DNA of 64,000 nucleotides from Blasia pusilla (lineage: Eukaryota > Marchantiophyta > Marchantiopsida > Blasiales): NCBI GenBank assembly GCA_050084515.1, contig CM114271.1, forward strand, positions 13,764,001 to 13,828,000. The letters run 5' to 3'. The position numbers and the translations under genes are program-made. Shown piece after piece: positions 56,580 through 64,000 of the stretch. Numbering within the stretch: position 1 is the stretch's first letter; every line of letters starts with the position of its first letter. The notes under the pieces were generated by a model. It was not told the DNA's origin and did not search any database. It was given only the letters and a program-made list of their open reading frames with translations.

Positions 56580-58138
56580 AGTCTAAAGTCGACGCCGCTT
56601 GGCCATACCAAGACTCAAAATCCAGGTCAAACAATTCAGGTCCATGGCCTGACCCAACACATGACGTTTTTGGTTTGTTACTTCCCCAATGAGAGTGGAT
56701 TACCCTTCTTGGGAGAATAACTTCGCCAAAACCCCTTCTTGAGGAGAGTAGAGAATGTCTGTCAAGCATGGATAGGGGTGGAGCATGAGTGGTACCCGAC
56801 TTTCCTTTCCTTAATCCATACCATGTCAAGATACTCTTTGTAGATAGGCACTGGTTCACTCGCAATTTAGTTTATCATTTTGGGGAGGCGTTCATGAACC
56901 AGGTCATTCAATCTCCAACTTCGGTGATCCTTCCTATCGTCACATATGGAAGGACATGGGATTGTATTTTGTATGTCCTTATATAGCGATCCATGGACGT
57001 CAATAGGCCTGCTCAAGTAGGATTTAATACTAGTTGTGTTATCTTCCTCGTATACAAGCGTAAAATAGTTTATAGGGATTTTGTAGTTAGAAATTTTGGG
57101 GTCCAATGTTACAAAGAAGTGATCGCCTCGGCACTTCCATTTGTGATACCTGTCGTGAGAGAATGGAGAGTATACATAATAATTTTATATTGAAAAAGGA
57201 GATCTTCTCAGAGAATTCATCTTGCATCGACCGTGTCTGCCGCAGCTAGAAGGCCTGCCCTTACTCAAAGAAAGGCTCTCGACACGACAACGCTCTCTCT
57301 TATCAGTGTTAGGCTCCACCAACTGTCGCACTTGAGAATCCCAAACAAGCGCGGGACCACCTTCCCTGTAGGCATGTGACGAGGGAAAACTCACAAATGT
57401 GGGTAGTGCCATCCTAGGCTGGCCCACACAGTTCACCACTGCCATGGGTGACCGATCAATAACCCTCACCACCTGAGAAAGTCGCCAAGTATCCAAGATA
57501 CTATCCACTGTAAGGCAAGGATCCCGATGCACTGCATCATATGCTCGACGTAGAACCTCCCTAGGGAACAAGTTTGTCCACCACAAGCGTGGACGATGTG
57601 CACGCGAGCCAACTCGCGCTGCATCCAACAACACCGCTAGTCCAATCCAAGACTGCACCTCATGAACACTCGCCATCATCCGCGTCCGAGTGTCATCCAA
57701 CAATGGAACATTCTCCAGAATGTAAGCTGGAGCATGTGCCTGATGAACCTGAAGATGTTGTAACATCTGTAATATCTCCCAAAACAATCGAGACCTAGGG
57801 TCGTGGAATCCCTCACCACGACCAGCACGTGTATGACCCAGACATGGCCATCCAGCAATCACAAAATCCACAGGACCAACCCTCTCAAGGTCCTGCGCCC
57901 CCAACAATGCAATGTGTGATAGCAAAGCACGCAAGTACCCACGAATAGCTGATGGCGGTAACAACTCATGATATTTCTGCATCAATTGACCAATATGTCG
58001 GGATGAGACTCTCTGGGCCGTCTCATCTCGCTCCACAGCCAAACTAGTGCTAATCCCACCAAAGAGATCTAACACACAAATGCCCTCCGGCGGATAGTGC
58101 CAATACAATGGGTGTAGTATCCAAAGGGGATAGCCCAA
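56580..58138 (-). pseudogene. DNMT3-like methyltransferase of copy B, split by a solo LTR
   Basis: The frame from 58138 shows motif I CVLDLFGGISTSLAV (58078-58034), motif IV IAGWPCLGHTRAGRGEG with catalytic Cys at 57844-57842, motif VI ILENVPLLDD, motif VIII HRPRLWWTNLFP, then TFVSFPSSHAYREGGPAL and the start of motif IX at EPNTDKRER. A solo LTR (57289-56665) interrupts here. Motif X (RHVLGQAMDLNCLTWIL) resumes at about 56666. Compared with copy A, 71 bp between two CGT triplets are missing at the insertion site. PCQ has become PCL. The order I, IV, VI, VIII, IX, X is canonical, as in DNMT3. The N-terminal linker of about 130 residues (58480-58100) has no recognised domain. Confidence 0.85.
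56665..57289 (+). repeat. Solo LTR of the element D family inside copy B methyltransferase
   Basis: This 625-bp segment is the reverse-orientation counterpart of 1659-2282: it begins (C)GTTTTTGGTTTGTTACTTCC and ends CTCTCGACACGACA. No internal element DNA is attached. The triplet CGT/ACG borders both ends, and 71 bp of target present in copy A are absent, so the insertion or the later LTR-LTR recombination was accompanied by a small deletion. Confidence 0.85.
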
Positions 58139-59170
58139 CTAGACCAGAAGTAGGAGTCCGGCCTGGGGCCTCCTCTTCCTGGTGAGGTATAACAGCCTCA
58201 TACCAAGCCTCTTGCACTAGGCGATCACCCTCCTGCCGTAGTGCACTGCCCGAACTCCAAAGTGGCACATCCAACGATGAGGATACCACTGCTGCAAAAC
58301 CAGGGACCTCCTCTACCTCCTCATGCACAGTAGAATCCATGGCAGAAAGGTTACCCTCCAAAAAGTCTCTTGGCCAAGTGACTACTCCACAAAAACCAGC
58401 CACAGATGCTAACACTGTTGGGGAAGACCCTCCTGGTCGAACCCCATAAATAAATCTCATAGGAACCTGGCTCATACGTCCATCCATGGACTGCCAACCA
58501 GGTCTATAAGACGCTGTCTCAGTCCAATAGTCCATCTGAAAACCCATCGGGTACAATACTGCTCCTCCAACTAGTACATCATACGACTTGGCTGATGTGA
58601 CCACAACAGGTACTACCAACCGGGAGCTATCAGTCGCATGATCTGCTCTCAACTGTACAGAAAAATTATCTCGTGTCATGAATTGAGACCTATCATTGGC
58701 TCCTCCAAGTGATGTTTGAATCTGGAATGGGCAAGGCTCAAGCTCTGACCTCCGAATACCCAAACCAATACATGCCGCCTTTCCCAACATCAAACGTTGG
58801 GCACCAGAGTCTAACAAGACTCTATGTGGTCTATACACATATCTTGTAGGACTCACCAATCAGAATATCCCACTCCGGTTGTCCAACATACATACACTAG
58901 GTGTAAGCCTCTCACGATTAATGGTTGGCCGGGCTGGTAATGCATCCATCTTCGCCGCTGCTGCCTGCCAAGTAGCACTGGTACTCAATGCTACACTTGA
59001 CATAGAGGGTTGCTCCACCGCAACACTCTAATCTACCTCAGCACGTGTAGCAATAACACCCCCACATTCACACAATGTGGCTGCTAGCTGAAATACAAGA
59101 GCTAAGTCAACTCCTAAAGCCATCAGCTCCGTGGCCGAAAACAATGGGGATCCCAATACTGAAGTTGCCA
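58050..59170 (-). pseudogene. Protease and linker of copy B pol
   Basis: The retropepsin-like segment has the active site VLLDSGAQRLMLGKAACIGLGI (about 58830-58765), with D-S-G intact, and VLVGGAVLYPMGF further on. It is preceded by the conserved CMLDNRSGIF, a TGA (58858-58860) where copy A has CGA, and MATSVLGSPLFSATELM from 59171. The open frame 58859-58050 (269 codons) continues into a linker (VEEVPGFAAVVSSSLDVPLW) that joins the methyltransferase. The final ~30 codons overlap the start of the methyltransferase frame, indicating a small indel near 58130. Confidence 0.8.
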
Positions 59171-60448
59171 TCCACAATATTGCACTGGATCTACTACACG
59201 CGATGTAGATGCCTCAGTCCCCACTGTCGGCTTAATAGGCTGCGTAGGAACCATGGATGGAGTCCTAAGCACCTCAGAAAACAAGAATGACTGGGGAAGC
59301 CTAGCCTGCCTTCCAGCCTCACCCCTATGTGGGTCCAACTCCACAGTAGCACCACGTGGCTCTGACGCTCGAGTGGCTCCTCTTGTAACTGTAGCTGATG
59401 CCTCAACCTGTGCTGCACTCGCCATATAAGAGAGATCATCCCCTCCATAAGAGGTGGAAGCCCCTACTCCCGAACCTGATCTATGCTGGATACCAACCAT
59501 AGTAGCCAACTTTTACTCCAACTGCTCAATCCTGGCAGCCATAGCTGACTCTGTTGTAGTGGTAGGGGTAGCCACCGTAAGCTCTCCAACCACTGGTCCA
59601 CCTCTACCACCCCTACCACCTCTACCACCTCGGCCTCTCGGAGCTACTCCACCACGGCCGCGGCCTGATCTCAACTCTGGATGAAGATCAAAGCAACGCT
59701 CTCGAGGATGACCTGGTCTCCCGCAATGATCACACTGAGTTGGGGCCGACTGAGGCCCATCCTCCAAAGTCCGTCTCCCATCCTCTTGGGGACAAAACCT
59801 CCTAACATGATCAGCTCCACATGTCCAACATGACTGTCCTTGTTGCGGGGCAGCAAATGAAGGCAATGGTCTCTACGCAAGTGTCCCTCTAGGACCTGAT
59901 TGAGGTCGTGTGTACCCCCCACGACTCCCACTACTACTACCACCACCACTACTACGAGACTGTGGGGTGGATTGCTGAACACGAGAAGTAGTAGTTGTAT
60001 ACCTATTGAATGCGGATGTCACCACTCTCTCCGCCACCATGTTAAGCTTAATCTTCTAAGATAGAGCAAACACATGGGTCAATGTGGGTGAATCATCACT
60101 CATAAGAGTAGCATCACGTACCCTGCGGTGCAACTCTCTGTCCAAGATCCCATACCAAAACTGGACTCCGTGAGCCTCAGTCACACCCTGGGTAACTGAA
60201 ATCAAGCGTCGCATACGAGTGTATGCCTCACGAAGACTCTCACCAGTCTTTCGCTCAAATTCCTGAAGACTCCTCAACTTCTCTGTCTTCACTCCCTGAT
60301 AGTTCTTCTTCAACCTCTTGAAGAACTCTGCAATCGGGCTGAACAATGGTGGGGCACTAGTACCTCCACTAGTACCCCCACTGGTACCTCCATTGGTACC
60401 CCCACTCCGGCTCGTACTTGTACCACTCAACATCAGGCTGGCTGGCAT
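59123..60448 (-). pseudogene. Gag of copy B with two zinc knuckles
   Basis: Gag would coat the genomic RNA. One frame runs from 60448 to 59123. It has a Gly-Thr-rich repeat near the start (GGTSGGTSGGTS), a capsid-type region FSPIAEFFKRLKKNYQGVKT ... SLQEFERKTGESLREAYTRM, and knuckles CWTCGADHVRRFC (C-X2-C-X3-H-X4-C, about 59830) and CDHCGRPGHPRERC (C-X2-C-X4-H-X4-C, about 59725). An RGG-rich stretch (GRGRGGVAPRGRGGRGGRGG, about 59680-59620) and a coiled segment MAARIEQLE follow. Only three stops interrupt it (60056, about 59870, 59513), each a CAG or CAA changed to TAG or TAA. Zinc knuckles plus an RGG box imply nucleic-acid binding. The true N terminus is lost or unclear. Confidence 0.8.
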
Positions 60449-63024
60449 AGTAGGTCATGGATGCATTTACAGATTATAGTGACACAGTGGTGTGAAGTGT
60501 AGAGAGCACTCAGCTATCGATATGGCTTTGTGCGGTGTGCCTACAGCAGCGCTTGGACATCTTAATTAGGGATTTGTTAAGACATGGGGTAGGGAGCTTC
60601 GTGTGCTTTCACAAGAGATTGACTCCCCTAATTTCTCTAGCATTTTCAAATTCTTGGGAGGATGCCCACAAAAAATCATCAACGTCACGGCACGTGAACT
60701 TCCTCAAATTTCATCATCGATGTGTTAGGGCACACATGCTAGTACCAATCAAGTTGAGCGACTTACATGGATTCCTTTTCTGTCTTTATTTCTTTCTTCC
60801 TCACTACTACCTAATAGTCACATCTCTTGTCGATGAAGGTCTATTATCTCTTTATTTCTCCCTCATTCTCCCTTATTTATGAATGCTCAGCTTATATGTT
60901 GTCAAAGGCAGTAAGAGTAAGTGTGATTGGTCCGTGATTACTTGCTCATCATTGATTAATTCTTGCTTAATCCTGAGTGAATGAGTGAATGACTTATGAA
61001 TTCCGCATGGCAACCCGTGTGTCATTGGTCTGTGATTGGTTATTGGTTAGGTGTTTTCTGCCATCAACTTGTTACTCTCACATCAGATTCGGCGGTTGCA
61101 TGTTAGGAGCTACGATTATGCTTTGAAACACAAAGGTAGGATAGGAGAGTGGAATTCATCAGAATCCAAACCTTGGGAGATGAACACTTGGTGGAAAATA
61201 CAAAAAAATGAGAGGGGTTAATCAAACCTTCAATGCAGCACTCTTGTATTAGGATTCAGTGTCTCGCATGTATTTTGGTGTTGATGCATCAGTTGAGTTA
61301 CATCTCTTGCCATATTCCACATGTAGAAAATGTGGAGCACAGCACCACATGGTATGTGGTTATCCCTACACTTGTATTGCCATTTCAGTTTGTCACCTGC
61401 AATATGCGATCAAATAAATTTTCAAATCATGTTCTATTTTGGTTCCTTTAATCGAGTGAGTGGTCCTCAAGGTAGCATCGCGGCTTTGATCGAGCCCACA
61501 TTCCACGGCTACCCGTTAGTTGCCACTCGCTCATGTGCACCCAAGATCCCATTTTAATCGTCCGACACCTACCCCTACCTTTTTCTTTTCCTCCATCACG
61601 CAACACGTCCTCTCGGTATTGCTTTACTGTTTCAATGTATAGCTTATTGCTCGGCCAAGTGGTCTCCCTAAGGTAAGTGCTTCAAAATTTCTTCATAGTC
61701 TGGGCAATAGTGAATGGCTCACTTACTCAAAGTCACAACATTAGTAAATGCCTCACTTACGATGTCATCCTTGAAGAGTTAGCCACGGGACATAATGATG
61801 TAGCACACAAAGTCAGGACCTATGCAGTAGATTCCACACCTTCAAACCCTCATTCTCAAGTTGGGCTCCCAAATTCTCCGCACCCTTATTGAGGAAGAGA
61901 AGTATCTCTCTTAGTATCTCTGTCATTGAGATCCAACGTACATCACTAAGACATTGCCACCTCTTTCACAATTGATTCAAAGCTCCCAGAGCCTCACTAA
62001 TGCGTTCGTCTCAATAAATGTCAATTTTTTTTACTTCCATCAGGGGAGTGAGAGCGTGAGCAGCATCTCAACTCTGCAAGTCTATAAACATGCAAGAGGA
62101 AGGCCAAAAGCTATAGTGATTTTGTTGGTTATGTAGCCACCAACAAGAGATCAAACTTTTGTTGCACTTCACTATGGAATTTTTAGCTTCTGAAGGTTGG
62201 TTAAGTCCGCTCATTAAGTGATGGCTTTGGTTGCAGTTCTCTATCGCGCGCATGTGACAACAAAATTTGGGATTCTATTTGGTATAGTTGCATCTTTATG
62301 TAGCTTTAATTTTCTTCACACAACTCCAACTTTGTAGGATCTAGCCTTGTTCTTTTGGCTCATATCTCATCTTCATATATATCCAAAATTTCTTTGATAG
62401 TTGATGAAAATACTAGAAAACGATAGATCATAGGTGGAGATCTAAATAGCATACTTCACAAGAAGTATTGCAAGCACCTATTTGTTATTTGCCAAGTTGA
62501 ACTAGGTTGGTCATCCACTTCTATTGCATACTTGGATGCACTCTTCAACCTATAATCCATGATCATTGTCATTTGCCTAATTCAATTGATGCAATAGTTA
62601 AGTGCAAGAATCTCATTTCCAAACTATGGTACCTCTTTGTGAAACTATTCTAGTCTACTTGTTATTATACACCAATAACTATGTTTTCTTTTTTAGCATT
62701 GTGTGTAGGAGTGGATCCATATTGGCTAGACATAGGACTTTTGAATATCAACAACTTTGCATCAAGTACTTTTCTTGAACTACAACCCATGTGTTAATTC
62801 TTTTAAGTAGACACTATGTATGCTTGGACCCATATTTAGTTTTAAACCCCCACTACAAGATGAGAGTAGATGTGAATAACAATGAAATTCAACACCATAA
62901 ATTGTATACCTGTTGGAGCTTGTTAGTGAATTGTGAGAGACAAACATTGTTTGTTTTATCATCCTTAGTTGCTAACAATAACATGTAATATCTAAAGGTT
63001 GTCCGTACTACTAGTAAAGCTTTT
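60449..63024. other. No recognised feature
   Basis: Beyond the end of copy B gag I find neither its 5' LTR nor the continuation of copy C. Frames are short (up to 115 codons at 60535-60882, Leu- and Phe-rich, not recognised). The rest is AT-rich and unremarkable. Confidence 0.45.
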
Positions 63025-63430
63025 TCATCACAAAGTCACAGACCTCTTGTGTATGTAGTAATGTCTAAGTTATTACATAAACACGCACGATCCCATGCTT
63101 ACTCATGGCATTCAAACAACCAGACGAGAAGTACCTAAATATCTCCAATTGCCCCCATAGTTGATGGTTAGGTCCCTCTAACTCTAGATAGCCATCTATC
63201 CCTACCTACCATCATATATATCTCTTGGACGCTAAGAGCAAAAAGATCAGGTGCTCATGTGGCCCCATCGTCTTCTTTTCATCCATGTCACAGACACAAG
63301 TCAAAATTTAGAACTACGTATTCTATGTACATGTGGAACACATCCATTGTCCCTGAGGAACCCTAGTGAGAGGTGGCGTCCAACATGCCATATGTCATCC
63401 TCTCGAACATCCGTCACAGACTAGCATTGT
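63025..63430 (-). mobile_element. 3' end of a subfamily-2-type Gypsy element
   Basis: On the minus strand this contains the equivalent of the copy E 3' non-coding region (TGGATGAAAAGAAGACGATG, GAGCACCTGATC), a PPT-type CTATGGGGGCAA and the LTR-type start TTGGAGATATTTAGGTACTT (from 63149). The PHD-proximal part (63330-63430) matches copy E at 17770-17840. It is interrupted at 63431 by a family J LTR. Confidence 0.6.
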
Positions 63431-64000
63431 TGTCGCGACCCTCATGACCAAACAAGTGCCAAGCGGAACATCGGAACATTAGCGGGCTCACGCTAAGATG
63501 GTTTGCGCGTTGGAGTTGTCTCAAAGAGGAGACAAGAGACGAGACGCGAGCGAGGAGTCGCGTTTTAGATGTTATGGTCGCGACTGAGAAACCTGGCCCA
63601 AACGCGGAATGAGACTTGAAGAAGTCGAGTCTAGGAAGTGGGTTGCCAACGGAAAGATCCGGATTTGGAACGCCACTAGCGTTTGAGAGTTTCCGATTGT
63701 ATTTATGACCATAACTTTTAGCGCCAAGATGCGTTTAGAGAAAATAAGGGTGCGTTGGAAAGCTTATAGAGAGCCGGTCCAAACGCACCAAAGATCGCTG
63801 CAATCGCATAAGCAGCGGCCGAGATACAACCCGAAAACGACTGTAAGTGGAGTCGGGTTGAGGGCCACAATGAAGGGTCCGACCCTCTTTTCCCAAAGGG
63901 GAGGGGTTATTGGAGAACCCCAGAAGTACTAGTAAGGGGGAAGGTCTCCGAGAGTGCTTGGAACCCAAACCCCACTTTGGGCGCCGCGGGGCGGCTCAAG
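63431..64000 (+). repeat. LTR of family J (runs off the window)
   Basis: It starts TGTCGCGACCCTCATGACCA and parallels 16965-17557 (inverted) and 39295-40302 through GGGCTCACGCTA, AGAGGAGACAAGAGACGAGA and GGGTTGAGGGCCA. It is notably CpG-richer than the other two copies, which suggests it is the youngest. Whether a full element follows cannot be told. Confidence 0.7.

Larger units (their letters stand above)
52628..60448 (-). mobile_element. Copy B: methyltransferase-bearing Gypsy element, subfamily 1, most complete
   Basis: Read from 60448 down: Gag with two zinc knuckles, gag-pol junction, protease (DSG intact), methyltransferase with motifs I to X, RT and RNase H, integrase, intact PHD finger, PPT (53215-53205), extra LTR-end copy (53204-53103) and 3' LTR (53100-52628). 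No 5' LTR is visible beyond 60448, so it is 5'-truncated. A 625-bp solo LTR of the element D family is inserted within methyltransferase motif IX. Apart from that insert, pol has few frame breaks, which makes it the best guide to the ancestral protein order. Confidence 0.85.

Noticed and set aside
1-64000. CRISPR arrays, bacterial operons, rRNA or tRNA genes
   Set aside because: No regularly spaced repeats, no ribosome-binding-site-led gene clusters, and no cloverleaf or rRNA core sequence was recognised; the spliced gene and LTR elements show eukaryotic nuclear DNA.

Overview
The window is nuclear DNA from a streptophyte (land plant or charophyte alga) with a large, transposon-rich genome. 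It holds one intact, intron-rich gene of plant type, DNA ligase 1, and a fragment resembling the photosystem II factor Psb27. Almost everything else is LTR-retrotransposon debris in several nested layers. I cannot name the species. The transposon content suggests a charophyte, bryophyte, lycophyte or fern rather than a flowering plant, but this is an inference.

The main content is a Ty3/Gypsy lineage whose pol polyprotein has an unusual domain order: Gag (two zinc knuckles), aspartic protease, a C5-cytosine DNA methyltransferase of DNMT3-like motif order, reverse transcriptase, RNase H, integrase, and a canonical C4HC3 PHD finger at the integrase C terminus. Five damaged copies are visible. 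Copy A is at 2414-10537 (+), copy B at 52628-60448 (-), copy C at about 49980-52627 (+), copy E at about 16370-20311 (-) and copy F at about 38870-40775 (-). Two short 3' ends lie at 11215-11531 (+) and 63025-63430 (-). RT-region wording splits them into subfamily 1 (A, B) and subfamily 2 (C, E, F). The methyltransferase occurs in both subfamilies, and so does the PHD finger, so both modules predate the split.

Layout. 1-2282 (-): 5' part of another Gypsy element (element D) with LTR, primer-binding site and Gag, running off the window edge. 2414-10537: copy A, inserted in an older LTR, with gag replaced by unrelated sequence that includes a near-perfect 87-bp hairpin. 11041-11531: Psb27-like fragment joined to a Gypsy 3' end. 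14142-14785 and 24465-24960: two 5'-truncated LINE-like fragments. 16370-20311: copy E, carrying a solo LTR with a clear 5-bp target duplication. 20312-28160: mostly AT-rich, no recognised gene. 28161-35095 (-): the intact 18-exon DNA ligase 1 gene, with moderate-GC upstream sequence to about 35700. 38870-40775: copy F, interrupted by a 1-kb solo LTR. 40800-43700: a diverged direct duplication. About 44900-47720 (-): a decayed unknown large gene. 48780-60448: copies C and B, with a solo LTR of the element D family inside the methyltransferase of B. 63025-64000: another Gypsy end and the start of a large LTR.

The ligase gene shows no disabling change in 717 codons. Every retroelement reading frame carries stops and frameshifts, many of them CAG/CAA-to-TAG/TAA or CGA-to-TGA changes of the kind produced by deamination of methylated cytosine.
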